A stretch of 64,000 bases of DNA, taken from assembly GCF_015767675.1 (NCBI RefSeq), contig NZ_CP065217.1:3162001-3226000 (forward strand). Direction: 5' to 3'. The notes beneath the pieces were generated by a model, which saw nothing but the letters and a program-made list of their open reading frames with translations, was not told the origin of the DNA and did no database searches. Every line of letters begins with the position of its first letter. Position 1 is the first letter of the stretch. Below are positions 18,727 through 30,014 of this stretch, piece by piece. The position numbers and the translations under genes are program-made. This DNA is from Vibrio navarrensis. GTDB taxonomy: Bacteria > Pseudomonadota > Gammaproteobacteria > Enterobacterales > Vibrionaceae.

Positions 18727-19347
18727 TTACTTAGAGTAAAGCTCGACGATCAATTGTTCGTTGATGTCAGCTGACAGGTCAGAACGCTCAGGCATACGCT
18801 TGAATGTACCTTCCATCTTGCCGCCATCTACTTCAATCCAAGTTGGTTTTTCGCGTTGTTCAGCAACTTCTAGAGCCGCTTTAATACGAGCTTGCTGTTT
18901 AGCTTTCTCGCGAATTGAAACAACGTCGTTAGCCGCTACTTTGAAAGAAGGAACGTTTACAACTTTACCGTTTACTAGGATAGCTTTGTGGCTAACTAGC
19001 TGACGTGCTTCTGCGCGAGTTGCGCCAAAGCCCATACGGTAAACTACGTTATCAAGACGACCTTCAAGAAGCTGAAGTAGGTTTTCACCTGTGTTGCCTT
19101 TAAGGCGAGCAGCTTCTGCGTAGTAGTTACGGAATTGTTTTTCTAGAACGCCGTACATACGACGTACTTTTTGCTTCTCACGAAGCTGAACGCCATACTC
19201 AGATAGACGACCGCGACGAGCGCCGTGTACACCTGGTGCGTTATCAATTTTACACTTGGTATCGATCGCGCGAACACCAGACTTAAGGAACAAGTCAGTG
19301 CCTTCACGACGACTAAGCTTCAGCTTAGGACCCAAATATCTTGCCAT
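18727..19347 (-). CDS. rpsD: 30S ribosomal protein S4
   Basis: A 206-residue S4, an early-assembly 16S rRNA-binding protein ([19 protein letters not shown] start; S4 RNA-binding domain [31 protein letters not shown] at about 93-123). In E. coli S4 represses the alpha operon by binding its leader RNA, and the matching leader is present ahead of rpsM here. Length and order fit the family. Confidence 0.99.
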   Translation of the reverse strand: MARYLGPKLKLSRREGTDLFLKSGVRAIDTKCKIDNAPGVHGARRGRLSEYGVQLREKQKVRRMYGVLEKQFRNYYAEAARLKGNTGENLLQLLEGRLDNVVYRMGFGATRAEARQLVSHKAILVNGKVVNVPSFKVAANDVVSIREKAKQQARIKAALEVAEQREKPTWIEVDGGKMEGTFKRMPERSDLSADINEQLIVELYSK

Positions 19348-19374
19348 GATTCTTCTCCAATCTTCCTAGAAACG

Positions 19375-19770
<396 letters not shown>

Positions 19771-19782
19771 CTACCTTCCCGA

Positions 19783-20139
19783 TTATTTCTTGATCGGCTT
19801 ACGCGGACCCTTACGGGTGCGAGCGTTGGTTTTAGTACGCTGTCCACGTAGAGGTAGACTGCGACGATGACGAAGACCACGGTAACAGCCAAGATCCATT
19901 AGGCGCTTGATGTTCATGGAAACTTCACGACGTAGATCACCTTCTACAGTGTATTTAGCTACACCATCACGCAGTTGATCGATCTGCTCTTCAGTTAGTT
20001 CACTGATCTTAACATCTTCAGCAATACCCACTTCAGCTAAGATAGCTTTAGAGCGAGTTTTGCCGATACCGTAGATCGCAGTTAGAGCGATTACAGCATG
20101 TTTCTGATCAGGAATGTTAATGCCTGCAATACGGGCCAT
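19783..20139 (-). CDS. rpsM: 30S ribosomal protein S13
   Basis: A 118-residue S13 in the head of the small subunit, forming bridges to the large subunit. It starts [19 protein letters not shown] and has the [32 protein letters not shown] block near the C-terminus. It is the first gene of the alpha operon and the expected target of S4 repression. An AGGAGTG ribosome binding site overlaps the leader structure described separately. Confidence 0.99.
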   Translation of the reverse strand: MARIAGINIPDQKHAVIALTAIYGIGKTRSKAILAEVGIAEDVKISELTEEQIDQLRDGVAKYTVEGDLRREVSMNIKRLMDLGCYRGLRHRRSLPLRGQRTKTNARTRKGPRKPIKK

Positions 20140-20225
20140 TATTCACTCCTAGGTTTCATAAAAGAATTATCCGCAGCAAAGCCCGTGATGGATACGCTGC
20201 GGGATACTACTTCTTTTGCACGCAA
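20140..20225 (-). ncRNA. Alpha operon leader (S4-binding mRNA pseudoknot)
   Basis: The 147-base rpmJ-rpsM gap holds a nested structure next to the rpsM start. CCGCAGC/GCTGCGG (20196-20202 with 20171-20177) is enclosed by AAAAGAA/TTCTTTT (20211-20217 with 20160-20166). The loop contains ACGGGCTTT, which is identical to the E. coli alpha operon S4 site, and GTATCC is also shared. This is the layout of the translational repressor pseudoknot bound by S4. Structure is read from sequence; S4 binding is inferred from E. coli. Confidence 0.8.
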
Positions 20226-20286
20226 AAGGTAGGCCGAGGAATATACTCGACACTACCTTATATTTCAAGTAAAAATTTCTGCTGAA

Positions 20287-20400
20287 TTAGCCTTGGCGCT
20301 GCTTGTGCTTTGGCTCACTGCAAATCACGCGAACAACACCGTTACGCTTGATTACTTTACAGTTACGGCAGATTTTTTTAACGGAAGCACGAACTTTCAT
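20287..20400 (-). CDS. rpmJ: 50S ribosomal protein L36
   Basis: A 37-residue protein, [20 protein letters not shown] at the start, with the zinc ligands Cys11, Cys14, Cys27 and His32, so this is the zinc-containing C+ form. It is the last gene of the spc operon between secY and rpsM, as in E. coli. Length and sequence leave little doubt. Confidence 0.97.
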
Positions 20401-20441
20401 TGCTAAACTCCGTAATTGAAACTGCTGAGTCTACTACCGAA

Positions 20442-21776
20442 TTAACGGCCATAGCCCTTCAGATTCGCTTTCTTCAACACAGACTCATATTGATGAGACA
20501 TCATATGTGTCTGTACCTGTGCCATAAAATCCATGATAACAACCACTACAATTAGCAGTGATGTTCCGCCGAAGTAGAAACGAACGTTCCACGCGACCAT
20601 CATGAACTCCGGAATCAGACAGATAAAGGTAATGTAGAGCGCACCAGCTAAGGTCAAACGCGTCATCACTTTATCAATGTATTTGGCTGTCTGCTCACCT
20701 GGGCGGATACCGGGTACGAATGCACCAGACTTCTTCAGGTTATCTGCTGTTTCACGCGGGTTGAAAACCAACGCCGTGTAGAAGAAACAGAAGAATATAA
20801 TCGCTGCCGCATAAAGCATGACATACAAAGGTTGACCTGGGCTCAAAGCCAAAGACACGTCGGTTAGCCAACCGAACGCGCTGCTTTCACCATTTTGGCC
20901 AAACCATTGTGCCAATGTTCCTGGGAACAAAATAATGCTTGATGCGAAAATTGCAGGAATCACACCGGCCATATTTATTTTCAATGGCAAATGCGAACTC
21001 TGGGCTGCAAACACTTTACGACCTTGTTGACGCTTCGCGTAGTTGACGACGATACGACGTTGACCACGCTCCATGAAAACAACGAAATAAATGACTGCAA
21101 ACGCCAACACTGCAATTAACAGCAGAAGAAGTACATGCAATTCACCTTGACGCGCTTGCTCGATTGTTTGTCCGATTGCCTGAGGCAATCCAGCAACAAT
21201 ACCTGCAAAAATCAGCAACGAAATACCGTTACCAATTCCACGCTCTGTAATTTGTTCACCTAACCACATTAGGAACATGGTGCCAGTTACTAAACTTACG
21301 GTTGCAATTAGCGTAAACATGGTTTGGTTGATAACAACCAGATTGTCGACCATATTTGGTAGGCCAGTTGCAATACCAATAGCTTGGAAAGTTGCAAGTA
21401 CAAGCGTGCCGTAGCGTGTATATTGGCTGATCTTACGACGGCCTGCTTCACCCTCTTTCTTGAGTTCAGCTAACGCTGGATGAACTACCGTTAGCAACTG
21501 GACAACAATCGAGGCCGAAATATACGGCATGATGCCCAGAGCTAAAATAGATGCACGCGAAAGTGCACCACCGGAGAACATGTTAAACATTTCAACGATG
21601 GTGCCTTTTTGCTGTTCGAACAAATCGGCAAGTACAGCAGCGTCAATACCAGGAATCGGCACAAAAGAGCCAGCTCGGAATACTAAAAGTGCACCAATTA
21701 CAAATAACAAGCGCGACTTTAGTTCACTTAAGCCGCTCTGAGCACTACGAAAATCTTGTCCTGGTTTTTTAGCCAT
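20442..21776 (-). CDS. secY: Preprotein translocase subunit SecY
   Basis: A 444-residue integral membrane protein with ten hydrophobic helices, the channel of the Sec translocon with SecE and SecG. Recognisable segments are [18 protein letters not shown] near the N-terminus, [28 protein letters not shown] (plug region), [36 protein letters not shown] and [22 protein letters not shown]. It lies between rplO and rpmJ in the spc operon. Confidence 0.99.
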   Translation of the reverse strand: MAKKPGQDFRSAQSGLSELKSRLLFVIGALLVFRAGSFVPIPGIDAAVLADLFEQQKGTIVEMFNMFSGGALSRASILALGIMPYISASIVVQLLTVVHPALAELKKEGEAGRRKISQYTRYGTLVLATFQAIGIATGLPNMVDNLVVINQTMFTLIATVSLVTGTMFLMWLGEQITERGIGNGISLLIFAGIVAGLPQAIGQTIEQARQGELHVLLLLLIAVLAFAVIYFVVFMERGQRRIVVNYAKRQQGRKVFAAQSSHLPLKINMAGVIPAIFASSIILFPGTLAQWFGQNGESSAFGWLTDVSLALSPGQPLYVMLYAAAIIFFCFFYTALVFNPRETADNLKKSGAFVPGIRPGEQTAKYIDKVMTRLTLAGALYITFICLIPEFMMVAWNVRFYFGGTSLLIVVVVIMDFMAQVQTHMMSHQYESVLKKANLKGYGR

Positions 21777-21796
21777 CTGTACCTCGTTCCTCGAGA

Positions 21797-22231
21797 TTAT
21801 TCCTCGATTTTACCGCCTGCAGCTTCGATTGCAGCTTTAGCGCCTTTAGTCACACGCAGACCTTTCACAGTCACCGCTTTGCTAAGCTCGCCAGAAAGAA
21901 CAACTTTAACGAATTCGATGTTCTTAGTGATGATGTTAGCCGCTTTTAGGCTGTTTAGATCTACTACGTCACCAGAAACTTTCGCTAGCTCAGCTAGACG
22001 AACTTCAGCCGCCACTAGGCTCTTACGAGAAGTGAAACCGAACTTAGGTAGACGCTGTTTCAGAGGCATTTGACCGCCTTCAAAACCTGGACGAACTTTT
22101 CCGCCAGAACGTGACTTTTGACCTTTATGGCCACGACCACCAGTTTTACCGAGGCCTGAACCGATACCACGGCCTAGGCGCTTCTTAGAAGGCTTAGAAC
22201 CCGCAGCCGGTGATAGAGTATTCAAAAGCAT
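21797..22231 (-). CDS. rplO: 50S ribosomal protein L15
   Basis: A 144-residue L15 with the Gly/Lys/Arg-rich N-terminal extension [25 protein letters not shown] that penetrates 23S rRNA, followed by [18 protein letters not shown]. Spc operon position between rpmD and secY, 20 bases before secY. Standard length. Confidence 0.99.
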   Translation of the reverse strand: MLLNTLSPAAGSKPSKKRLGRGIGSGLGKTGGRGHKGQKSRSGGKVRPGFEGGQMPLKQRLPKFGFTSRKSLVAAEVRLAELAKVSGDVVDLNSLKAANIITKNIEFVKVVLSGELSKAVTVKGLRVTKGAKAAIEAAGGKIEE

Positions 22232-22236
22232 TATGA

Positions 22237-22413
22237 TTACTCCTCAACTTTAACCATGTAGTAAACCTTGTTGATCATACCGCGAATACACGGTGTATCT
22301 TCAAGTTCTACAGTGTGGTTGATTTTACGAAGACCTAGACCGCGCAAAGTAGCTTTGTGCTTAGGCAGGCGACCAATTGAGCTTTTAGTTTGAGTTACTT
22401 TAATAGTTGCCAT
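22237..22413 (-). CDS. rpmD: 50S ribosomal protein L30
   Basis: A 58-residue L30 ([31 protein letters not shown] at the start). The ATG at 22413 gives the usual E. coli-like length; the frame is open to 22440 but that adds nine unrelated residues. Located between rpsE and rplO, five bases before rplO. Confidence 0.97.
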   Translation of the reverse strand: MATIKVTQTKSSIGRLPKHKATLRGLGLRKINHTVELEDTPCIRGMINKVYYMVKVEE

Positions 22414-22420
22414 GGTGTTC

Positions 22421-22924
22421 TTACTCCGAAATAGCTTCAACAGTTAGACCACGTTTAGCAGCAACCATTTCTGGTGACTTAACATCTACTAATGCGTCAA
22501 TCGTTGCACGAACGATATTGATTGGGTTAGTAGAACCGTACGCTTTTGACAGTACGTTGTGTACACCAGCAACTTCTAGTACTGCACGCATCGCACCACC
22601 TGCGATAACACCAGTACCTTCTGCAGCAGGCTGCATGTAAACTTTAGAGCCCGAGTGGCGACCTTTCACTGGGTGGTGAAGAGTGCCTTCGTTAAGAGCG
22701 ATAGTAACCATGTTACGACGCGCTTTTTCCATTGCTTTTTGGATCGCTGCAGGTACTTCACGAGCTTTGCCGTAACCGAAACCCACACGACCATTACCGT
22801 CACCAACTACAGTTAGTGCAGTAAAGCTCATGATTCGACCACCTTTAACCGTTTTAGAAACACGGTTAACTGCGATTAGCTTTTCTTGCAAATCATTCGC
22901 TTGAACTTGTTGTTCTTTAGCCAT
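22421..22924 (-). CDS. rpsE: 30S ribosomal protein S5
   Basis: A 167-residue S5, important for translational accuracy and mRNA helicase activity at the entry tunnel. It shows [46 protein letters not shown] at about 19-64, covering the double-stranded-RNA-binding-like domain. It lies between rplR and rpmD. Length equals the E. coli protein. Confidence 0.99.
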   Translation of the reverse strand: MAKEQQVQANDLQEKLIAVNRVSKTVKGGRIMSFTALTVVGDGNGRVGFGYGKAREVPAAIQKAMEKARRNMVTIALNEGTLHHPVKGRHSGSKVYMQPAAEGTGVIAGGAMRAVLEVAGVHNVLSKAYGSTNPINIVRATIDALVDVKSPEMVAAKRGLTVEAISE

Positions 22925-22938
22925 CTTCCAACCCTACC

Positions 22939-23292
22939 TTAGAATTTCAGACCAGCTTCGCGAGCAGAATCTGCTAGCGCCGCTACTCGACCGTGGTATT
23001 GGAAACCAGAACGATCAAATGCAACTACAGTTACGCCTTTCTCAAGAGCGCGCTCTGCTACAGCTTTACCCACTGCTTTAGCCGCATCGATGTTACCAGT
23101 GTATTTCACTTGCTCACGGATCGCTTTTTCTACAGTAGAAGCTGCTGCGATAACCTCAGAGCCGTTTGCCGCAATAACTTGAGCGTAAACGTGGCGAGGA
23201 GTACGGTGTACTACCAGGCGAGTTGCACCAAGTTCTGCAATCTTACGACGTGCACGTGTAGCACGACGGATGCGAGATGCTTTCTTATCCAT
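22939..23292 (-). CDS. rplR: 50S ribosomal protein L18
   Basis: A 117-residue 5S rRNA-binding protein starting [34 protein letters not shown], ending [25 protein letters not shown]. Spc operon order rplF-rplR-rpsE is conserved, with 9 and 14 base gaps. Confidence 0.99.
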   Translation of the reverse strand: MDKKASRIRRATRARRKIAELGATRLVVHRTPRHVYAQVIAANGSEVIAAASTVEKAIREQVKYTGNIDAAKAVGKAVAERALEKGVTVVAFDRSGFQYHGRVAALADSAREAGLKF

Positions 23293-23301
23293 AGTGTTAC
23301 C

Positions 23302-23835
23302 TTACTTCTTCTTAGCTTCTTTACTACGCACATTTTCATCTGCGTAACGAATACCTTTACCTTTGTAAGGCTCAGGCGCGCGGTAAGAACGGATGTCTGC
23401 CGCAACTTGACCTACCAACTGCTTGTCACAACCAGTTAGAACGATCTCAGTTTGGCTTGGACACTCAGCTTTGATACCCGCTGGCAACTCGTGCTCAACT
23501 GGGTGAGAGAAGCCAAGAGTCAGGCCCACCGCATTACCTTTGATAGCAGCACGGTAACCAACACCCTTAAGGGTTAGCTTCTTAGTGAAGCCTTCCGTAA
23601 CACCAACAACCATGTTGTTAACTAGAGCGCGAGCAGTACCTGCTTGAGCCCATGCGTTAGCAACACCTTCGCGAGGACCAAAAGTTAGCTTGTTTTCTTC
23701 CTGAGCGATAACTACAGCGTTGTTTAGAACGCGAGTTAGTTCACCTTTAGCACCTTTTACAGTAACTTCTTGGCCGTTCAGTTTCACCTCTACGCCAGCT
23801 GGAATAGCGACAGGTGCTTTAGCAACACGAGACAT
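23302..23835 (-). CDS. rplF: 50S ribosomal protein L6
   Basis: A 177-residue L6 near the factor-binding site. It starts [28 protein letters not shown] and ends with the [24 protein letters not shown] motif that is highly conserved. Follows rpsH by 12 bases in the spc operon. Confidence 0.99.
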   Translation of the reverse strand: MSRVAKAPVAIPAGVEVKLNGQEVTVKGAKGELTRVLNNAVVIAQEENKLTFGPREGVANAWAQAGTARALVNNMVVGVTEGFTKKLTLKGVGYRAAIKGNAVGLTLGFSHPVEHELPAGIKAECPSQTEIVLTGCDKQLVGQVAADIRSYRAPEPYKGKGIRYADENVRSKEAKKK

Positions 23836-23847
23836 ATTCTACTCCTA

Positions 23848-24240
23848 TTAAGCTACGTAGCAGATGATCTCACCACCAAGACCTGCTTTACGAGCAGCGC
23901 GGTCTGACATCAGACCCTTGGAAGTGGAAACAATAGCAACACCTAAACCACCCATTACAGATGGCAGCTCGTCTTTCTTCTTGTAGACGCGCAGACCTGG
24001 ACGTGAAACACGCTTCAGTTGCTCGATTACTGGTTTAGCTTGGAAGTACTTAAGAGTCACTTCTAGCTCAGGTTTTACGTCGCCTTCAACAGCGAAGTCA
24101 GCGATGTAGCCTTCAGCTTTAAGTAGTGCAGCAATTGCAACTTTCAGCTTTGAAGAAGGCATTTTAACAGCAACTTTGTTTGCTGCCTGACCGTTACGAA
24201 CACGGGTCAGCATATCCGAAATCGGATCTTGCATGCTCAT
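23848..24240 (-). CDS. rpsH: 30S ribosomal protein S8
   Basis: A 130-residue S8 that binds the central domain of 16S rRNA and in E. coli represses translation of the spc operon at rplE. Motifs: [18 protein letters not shown] at the start, [17 protein letters not shown] and [33 protein letters not shown] at the end. Conserved order between rpsN and rplF. Confidence 0.99.
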   Translation of the reverse strand: MSMQDPISDMLTRVRNGQAANKVAVKMPSSKLKVAIAALLKAEGYIADFAVEGDVKPELEVTLKYFQAKPVIEQLKRVSRPGLRVYKKKDELPSVMGGLGVAIVSTSKGLMSDRAARKAGLGGEIICYVA

Positions 24241-24269
24241 ATGATTTACTCCAAATGATTAAGTGGCAA

Positions 24270-24575
24270 TTACCAGCTAGCCTTACGAAGTCCAGGAATC
24301 TCGCCTTTCATGCAAGCTTCACGAACTTTGATACGGCTCAGACCGAATTTACGTAGGTAACCGTGTGGACGACCAGTTTGGTTACAACGGTTGCGCTGAC
24401 GTGACGCACTTGAATCACGTGGAAGAGTTTGCAGTTTTAGAACCGCATTCCAACGATCTTCTTCTGATGCATTTACATCGCTGATGATAGCTTTTAGAGA
24501 AGCACGCTTCTCAGCGAACTTAGCTACTAGCTTTGCACGTTTCACTTCACGTGCTTTCATTGATTGTTTAGCCAT
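24270..24575 (-). CDS. rpsN: 30S ribosomal protein S14
   Basis: A 101-residue S14 of the zinc-independent (C-) type: the CXXC pairs of the short zinc form are absent, and the C-terminal [39 protein letters not shown] is typical. Position between rplE and rpsH in the spc operon. Confidence 0.99.
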   Translation of the reverse strand: MAKQSMKAREVKRAKLVAKFAEKRASLKAIISDVNASEEDRWNAVLKLQTLPRDSSASRQRNRCNQTGRPHGYLRKFGLSRIKVREACMKGEIPGLRKASW

Positions 24576-24592
24576 AACAGTAACCCTTCACC

Positions 24593-25132
24593 TTACTTAC
24601 GGAATGGGAAGTTAAAGGCAGCCAGCAGAGCACGGCCTTCCTCATCAGTACCAGCAGACGTCGTAATAGTGATGTCTAGACCGCGTACACGATCAACTTT
24701 ATCAAAGTCGATTTCCGGGAAGATGATTTGCTCGCGAACGCCCATGCTGTAGTTACCGCGACCGTCAAAAGACTTAGCGTTAACACCACGGAAGTCACGT
24801 ACACGTGGAAGAGCGATAGAGATTAAACGCTCCATAAAATCCCACATACGTTCGCCACGCAAGGTTACTTTACAACCGATAGGGTAGCCTTCACGAATTT
24901 TGAAACCTGCAACAGATTTGCGAGCTTTAGTGATAAGAGGCTTTTGACCAGAGATCGTTGCCATATCAGAAGCTGCGTTTTCTAGCAGTTTTTTGTCGTT
25001 GATAGCTTCGCCAACACCCATGTTTAGGGTGATTTTCTCGATTCTAGGGACTTGCATGACGCTTGTGTAACCGAACTGTTTGGTCAGTTCAGCGACTACA
25101 GACGACTTGTAGTAATCATGCAGTTTCGCCAT
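24593..25132 (-). CDS. rplE: 50S ribosomal protein L5
   Basis: A 179-residue 5S rRNA-binding protein ([22 protein letters not shown] start; [42 protein letters not shown]). In E. coli the rplX-rplE junction carries the S8 repressor site of this operon; I did not resolve that structure here. 17 bases before rpsN. Confidence 0.99.
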   Translation of the reverse strand: MAKLHDYYKSSVVAELTKQFGYTSVMQVPRIEKITLNMGVGEAINDKKLLENAASDMATISGQKPLITKARKSVAGFKIREGYPIGCKVTLRGERMWDFMERLISIALPRVRDFRGVNAKSFDGRGNYSMGVREQIIFPEIDFDKVDRVRGLDITITTSAGTDEEGRALLAAFNFPFRK

Positions 25133-25158
25133 AGTAGAACTCCAAATTACTTTCTAAA

Positions 25159-25476
25159 TTAGTTAGAAACGGTTTCACCGTTTGACTTGAAGAAACGAAC
25201 CTTTTGGCCATCTTCAAAACGGAAACCGACACGGTCAGCTTTACCAGTTGCTGCGTTGAAGATAGCCACGTTAGAAACGTCGATTGCTGCTTCTTGCTCT
25301 ACGATACCGCCTTGGATACCTAGTGCTGGAACAGGTTTCTGGTGTTTCTTAACAAGGTTGATACCTTCAACGATAACTTTACCAGTTGCTAGAACCTTAG
25401 TTACTTTACCTTTCTTGCCTTTATCTTTACCAGCAAGAACGATTACTTCGTCATTACGACGGATTTTAGCTGCCAT
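25159..25476 (-). CDS. rplX: 50S ribosomal protein L24
   Basis: A 105-residue L24, an assembly initiator of the large subunit. KOW motif region [21 protein letters not shown] near residues 9-29, followed by [11 protein letters not shown]. Between rplN and rplE. Confidence 0.99.
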   Translation of the reverse strand: MAAKIRRNDEVIVLAGKDKGKKGKVTKVLATGKVIVEGINLVKKHQKPVPALGIQGGIVEQEAAIDVSNVAIFNAATGKADRVGFRFEDGQKVRFFKSNGETVSN

Positions 25477-25490
25477 TATATTGCCGCTCC

Positions 25491-25862
25491 TTACAGAACT
25501 TCTGGAGCCAGTGAAACGATCTTCATGAACTTATCGCCACGAAGTTCGCGAGTCACAGGACCAAAGATGCGTGTACCGATAGGTTGTTCACTGTTGTTGT
25601 TCAACAGTACACAAGCGTTTCGGTCGAAGCGAATGACAGAACCGTCTGGACGACGTACGCCTTTACGGGTGCGAACTACCACCGCCTTCAGTACATCACC
25701 TTTCTTAACTTTACCGCGTGGAATTGCTTCCTTAACAGTAACTTTGATGATGTCACCGATGTGTGCATAACGACGGTGAGAGCCACCCAGAACCTTAATA
25801 CACATTACGCTGCGAGCGCCTGAGTTATCAGCTGCGTCCAGCATACTTTGCATTTGGATCAT
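25491..25862 (-). CDS. rplN: 50S ribosomal protein L14
   Basis: A 123-residue L14 on the subunit interface, starting [33 protein letters not shown] and with [13 protein letters not shown] near the end. It is the first gene of the spc operon. A promoter and an upstream terminator in the 160-base gap to rpsQ separate it from the S10 operon. Confidence 0.99.
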   Translation of the reverse strand: MIQMQSMLDAADNSGARSVMCIKVLGGSHRRYAHIGDIIKVTVKEAIPRGKVKKGDVLKAVVVRTRKGVRRPDGSVIRFDRNACVLLNNNSEQPIGTRIFGPVTRELRGDKFMKIVSLAPEVL

Positions 25863-25932
25863 GTTAGTGCTCCGCTAAATATTAAAAAACTAGACCCTCT
25901 CGGGTCGGGCTGCCTCTTTATAAGGGACGCGA

Positions 25933-25938
25933 ATTGTA
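25933..25938 (-). promoter_or_regulatory. Candidate spc operon promoter (extended -10)
   Basis: On the minus strand TACAAT is preceded by TGG, an extended -10, and followed by the GC-rich CGCG discriminator typical of stringently controlled ribosomal promoters. It lies about 70 bases before the rplN start. No clear -35 element sits at normal spacing; TTGACT is present but 22 bases away. Confidence 0.5.
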
Positions 25939-25966
25939 CCACCCTTTTTTGTGATTGGGTAGTCAA

Positions 25967-26003
25967 AAAATAAACGGCTCCAAAAAATAATTTTGGAGCC
26001 GTT
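25967..26003 (-). terminator. Intrinsic terminator between S10 and spc operons
   Basis: AACGGCTCCAAAA (25973-25985) is perfectly complementary to TTTTGGAGCCGTT (25991-26003), a 13-bp stem with a 5-base loop. On the minus strand it is followed by T-A-TTTTTT. It starts 22 bases after the rpsQ stop and precedes the candidate spc promoter. Confidence 0.85.
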
Positions 26004-26025
26004 CGCGTTCACAGAAGAGGTAAGA

Positions 26026-26280
26026 TTAAATCTTCGCCTTTTCTACAACTTTCACCAAAGTCCAAGACTTAGTCTTAGACAGTGGACGACACTCACGAAT
26101 TTCAACGGTGTCGCCAGTGCCACATTCGTTGTTTTCGTCGTGTGCGTGAACTTTAGTCGTGCGCTTAACGAATTTACCGTAGATAGGGTGCTTCACCATG
26201 CGCTCGATAGCAACAACAATAGACTTGTCCATTTTGTCACTAACAACACGACCTTGCTGGGTACGAATTTTGTCGCTCAT
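26026..26280 (-). CDS. rpsQ: 30S ribosomal protein S17
   Basis: An 84-residue S17 ([37 protein letters not shown]) of the OB fold. Last gene of the S10 operon; its start codon overlaps the rpmC stop by one base, and a strong terminator follows. Confidence 0.99.
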   Translation of the reverse strand: MSDKIRTQQGRVVSDKMDKSIVVAIERMVKHPIYGKFVKRTTKVHAHDENNECGTGDTVEIRECRPLSKTKSWTLVKVVEKAKI

Positions 26281-26471
26281 TATGCGCCTGCCTTCTCAGT
26301 CAAAACAGTTTTCACACGTGCGATATCACGGCGTACAGCTTTCAGAGTATGAGTTTGCTGTAGTTGACCAGTTGCTGCTTGCATGCGCAAGTTGAACTGT
26401 TCACGTAGCAAATTCAATAGCTCAGCGTTAAGCTCTTCAACGCTCTTTTCGCGTAGATCTTGTGCTTTCAT
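26280..26471 (-). CDS. rpmC: 50S ribosomal protein L29
   Basis: A 63-residue L29 ([31 protein letters not shown]), helical, near the exit tunnel. The ATG at 26471 overlaps the rplP stop codon by one base, indicating translational coupling; a GTG one codon upstream is less likely. Confidence 0.98.
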   Translation of the reverse strand: MKAQDLREKSVEELNAELLNLLREQFNLRMQAATGQLQQTHTLKAVRRDIARVKTVLTEKAGA

Positions 26472-26881
26472 CACATCACCTGCTTAGTTACAAATGTAGT
26501 CTTGAATGGCAGTTTACGAGCCGCTAGGCGGAACGCTTCACGCGCCAATTCTTCAGGTACACCATCAACTTCGTACATAACCTTACCAGGTTGGATTTGG
26601 GCTACCCAGTACTCAACGTTACCTTTACCCTTACCTTGACGAACTTCAAGTGGTTTTTCAGTGATTGGTTTATCTGGGAACACACGGATCCAGATTTTAC
26701 CTTGACGCTTGATATGGCGCGTCATAGCACGACGTGCAGCTTCGATTTGACGAGCAGTCAGACGACCACGGCCAACAGCTTTAAGACCAAAAGAGCCGAA
26801 GCTTACTTCTGTACCTTTTGCTAGACCACGGTTACGACCAGTCTGAACCTTACGGAACTTAGTACGTTTAGGTTGTAGCAT
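26471..26881 (-). CDS. rplP: 50S ribosomal protein L16
   Basis: A 136-residue L16 at the A-site region ([79 protein letters not shown]). Standard length and order after rpsC. Confidence 0.99.
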   Translation of the reverse strand: MLQPKRTKFRKVQTGRNRGLAKGTEVSFGSFGLKAVGRGRLTARQIEAARRAMTRHIKRQGKIWIRVFPDKPITEKPLEVRQGKGKGNVEYWVAQIQPGKVMYEVDGVPEELAREAFRLAARKLPFKTTFVTKQVM

Positions 26882-26892
26882 CTGTCGACTCC

Positions 26893-27594
26893 TTACTTAC
26901 GGCCTTTACGCTGCTTCTTAGGCTTGTCAGCCTTTGGCTCTGCAGCTTCAGTTGCTGCTGGCATACCGCCTAGAATCTCACCTTTGAAGATCCAAACTTT
27001 AATGCCGATTACACCGTAAGTGGTGTGAGCCGAAGAAGTTGCGTAATCAATGTCTGCACGTAGAGTGTGTAGAGGCACACGGCCTTCACGGTACCACTCA
27101 GAACGTGCGATTTCAGCGCCGCCTAGACGACCGCTTACTTCCACTTTGATACCCTTAGCACCTAGACGCATTGCGTTTTGTACCGCGCGCTTCATCGCAC
27201 GACGGAACATTACACGACGCTCTAGCTGAGAGGCGATGCTGTCACCAACAAGTTGCGCATCTAGTTCAGGCTTACGTACTTCAGCGATATTAATTTGCGC
27301 TGGTACACCTGCAATTTTTGCTACAGCTGTGCGTAGTTTCTCTACGTCTTCACCTTTCTTACCAATGACAACACCTGGGCGAGCAGTGTGAATAGTCACA
27401 CGGATGCTCTTAGCAGGACGCTCGATAACGATGCGTGATAGAGACGCTTTAGCCAGTTCTTTAGTTAGGAACTGACGTACCTTGAAGTCGCCGTCTAGGT
27501 TGTCAGCGAAATCTTTGGTGTTAGCAAACCATGTAGCATTCCAAGGCTTAACGATGCCTAGACGAATACCATTAGGATGTACTTTTTGACCCAT
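26893..27594 (-). CDS. rpsC: 30S ribosomal protein S3
   Basis: A 233-residue S3 with the KH domain [18 protein letters not shown] (about 70-87) and C-terminal domain [15 protein letters not shown]; the tail is Lys/Arg rich. It lines the mRNA entry site. Order rplV-rpsC-rplP is conserved. Confidence 0.99.
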   Translation of the reverse strand: MGQKVHPNGIRLGIVKPWNATWFANTKDFADNLDGDFKVRQFLTKELAKASLSRIVIERPAKSIRVTIHTARPGVVIGKKGEDVEKLRTAVAKIAGVPAQINIAEVRKPELDAQLVGDSIASQLERRVMFRRAMKRAVQNAMRLGAKGIKVEVSGRLGGAEIARSEWYREGRVPLHTLRADIDYATSSAHTTYGVIGIKVWIFKGEILGGMPAATEAAEPKADKPKKQRKGRK

Positions 27595-27612
27595 TGCTTA
27601 CTCTCCTAGTCT

Positions 27613-27945
27613 CTAGCGATCTGCTACAACAACAGTGATGTGGCTTGAACGCTTCAAGATACGATCCGCACGACCTTTAGCACGAGGCATAATACGCTTC
27701 ATGGTTGGGCCTTCATCTACAAAGATTTTTGCGACATTCAGATCGTCAATATCCGCACCTTCGTTGTGCTCCGCGTTAGCGATAGCAGACTCTAGAACTT
27801 TCTTAACTAGTACAGCCGCTTTTTTGTTGCTGAAAGTTAGGATTTCAAGAGCTTGGTCAACAGATTTACCACGAATTAGATCCGCAACTAAGCGAGCTTT
27901 CTGAGGCGAAATGCGAGCAAAGTTATGTTTAGCAATAGCTTCCAT
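27613..27945 (-). CDS. rplV: 50S ribosomal protein L22
   Basis: A 110-residue L22 ([36 protein letters not shown]) whose long beta hairpin lines the exit tunnel ([33 protein letters not shown]). Between rpsS and rpsC. Confidence 0.99.
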
Positions 27946-27955
27946 TATTTACCCC

Positions 27956-28246
<291 letters not shown>

Positions 28247-28255
28247 TTATATAGA

Positions 28256-29080
28256 TTACTTGTTACGACGACGTACGATGTACTTGTCAGTGCGTTTGTT
28301 GCTACGAGTCTTGTAGCCTTTAGTTGGCATACCCCAAGGTGAAACTGGGTGGCGGCCACCAGAAGTACGACCTTCACCACCACCGTGTGGGTGGTCAACC
28401 GGGTTCATTACCACACCGCGAACGGTTGGACGAACACCGCGCCAGCGAGATGCACCCGCTTTACCAAGCTCACGAAGCATGTGCTCAGAGTTACCAACTT
28501 CACCGATAGTTGCGCGGCCTTCAGAAAGAACTTTACGCATTTCGCCAGAACGCAGACGGATAGTTACGTAAGAACCATCACGAGCTACTAGCTGAGCGTA
28601 AGCACCCGCTGAACGAGCCAACTGTGCACCTTTACCAGGAGTTAGTTCAACACAGTGAACGGTAGAACCCACTGGGATATTGCGCATTGGTAGAGTGTTA
28701 CCCGCTTTAATCGGCGCATCAACGCCAGATTGGATAACGTCACCCGCTTGCAAACCTTTTGGTGCAATGATGTAACGACGCTCACCGTCTGCGTACAGAA
28801 CTAGAGCGATGTTTGCGCTACGGTTTGGATCGTATTCTAGACGCTCAACTTTCGCTGGGATGCCATCTTTAGTACGTTTGAAGTCAACTACACGGTAGTG
28901 GTGCTTGTGACCGCCACCGATGTGACGTACTGTGATACGACCGTTGTTGTTACGACCACCATTCTTAGAGTTTTTCTCTAGAAGAGGTGCGTATGGCTTA
29001 CCTTTGTACAGGTCAGCATTTACGATTTTAACAACGTGACGACGACCAGCCGAAGTCGGCTTACATTTAACAATAGCCAT
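28256..29080 (-). CDS. rplB: 50S ribosomal protein L2
   Basis: A 274-residue L2, essential for peptidyl transferase and subunit association. It has [25 protein letters not shown] near residues 35-60 and the invariant [29 protein letters not shown] near 220-250 with the functional His. Between rplW and rpsS. Confidence 0.99.
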   Translation of the reverse strand: MAIVKCKPTSAGRRHVVKIVNADLYKGKPYAPLLEKNSKNGGRNNNGRITVRHIGGGHKHHYRVVDFKRTKDGIPAKVERLEYDPNRSANIALVLYADGERRYIIAPKGLQAGDVIQSGVDAPIKAGNTLPMRNIPVGSTVHCVELTPGKGAQLARSAGAYAQLVARDGSYVTIRLRSGEMRKVLSEGRATIGEVGNSEHMLRELGKAGASRWRGVRPTVRGVVMNPVDHPHGGGEGRTSGGRHPVSPWGMPTKGYKTRSNKRTDKYIVRRRNK

Positions 29081-29096
29081 TATTCAACTACTCCTG

Positions 29097-29399
29097 TTAT
29101 TCCGCGCCGCCAACGAAGTCAAGATCTTGACCTTCTTTCAACGTCACGTACGCTTTCTTCACGTCTGAACGACGGCCTTGGCGTAGACCTTGACGCTTGG
29201 TCTTACCCTTAGTGATAAGAGTATTTACAGACTTAACTTCAACTTCAAATAGCTTTTCTACAGCTGCTTTGATCTCTTTCTTAGTTGCATCTTTCGCTAC
29301 TTTGAAAACGATAGTGTTCGCTTTCTCAGCAGCCATAGTTGCTTTTTCAGAGATGTGCGGTGCACGTAGAACTTTTAGTAGACGCTCTTCAGTGATCAT
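29097..29399 (-). CDS. rplW: 50S ribosomal protein L23
   Basis: A 100-residue L23 ([40 protein letters not shown]), the docking site of trigger factor and SRP at the tunnel exit. The start overlaps the rplD stop by four bases, so the two are coupled. Confidence 0.99.
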   Translation of the reverse strand: MITEERLLKVLRAPHISEKATMAAEKANTIVFKVAKDATKKEIKAAVEKLFEVEVKSVNTLITKGKTKRQGLRQGRRSDVKKAYVTLKEGQDLDFVGGAE

Positions 29400-29998
29400 G
29401 CCAGCATCTCCTCAACTTGCTTAACTGCTGCTGCAGTCATTAGAACCTTGTTAAACGCGATTAGGCTTACTGGATCGATACCAGATGCGTCACGCACGTC
29501 AACTTTGTATAGGTTACGAGCAGCTAAGAATAGATTCTCGTCTACTTCGCCAGTAACGATGAGTACATCGTTAAGCTCAAGTTCTTTAAGCTTAGCTACT
29601 AGCTCTTTTGTCTTTGGTGCTTCTACTGAGAAGTTATCAACAACGATTAGACGCTCTTGACGAACTAGCTCAGAAAGAATGCTCTTCATCGCACCACGGT
29701 ACATTTTCTTGTTTACTTTTTGGCTGTGATCCTGTGGTTTCGCAGCAAAAGTAACACCACCTGTACGCCAGATTGGGCTACGAATTGTACCAGCACGTGC
29801 ACGGCCAGTACCTTTTTGACGCCATGGTTTAGCACCACCGCCAGAAACTTCTGAACGTGTCTTTTGAGCACGAGTGCCTTGACGAGCACCTGCTGCGTAC
29901 GCAACAACTACTTGGTGTACAAGAGCTTCGTTGAACTCACGTCCGAAAGTAGTTTCGGAAACAGTTAGTGCGTTAGCACCTTTAACCATCAATTCCAT
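29396..29998 (-). CDS. rplD: 50S ribosomal protein L4
   Basis: A 200-residue L4 with the tunnel-lining loop [38 protein letters not shown] (about 49-86). In enterics free L4 represses its own S10 operon by acting on the leader RNA; a suitable leader precedes rpsJ here. Between rplC and rplW. Confidence 0.99.
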   Translation of the reverse strand: MELMVKGANALTVSETTFGREFNEALVHQVVVAYAAGARQGTRAQKTRSEVSGGGAKPWRQKGTGRARAGTIRSPIWRTGGVTFAAKPQDHSQKVNKKMYRGAMKSILSELVRQERLIVVDNFSVEAPKTKELVAKLKELELNDVLIVTGEVDENLFLAARNLYKVDVRDASGIDPVSLIAFNKVLMTAAAVKQVEEMLA

Positions 29999-30014
29999 TA
30001 CTTACTCCTAGACG

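Noticed and set aside
20140..20286. An extra gene between rpmJ and rpsM
   Set aside because: No ORF of useful size; the space is explained by the S4-type leader.
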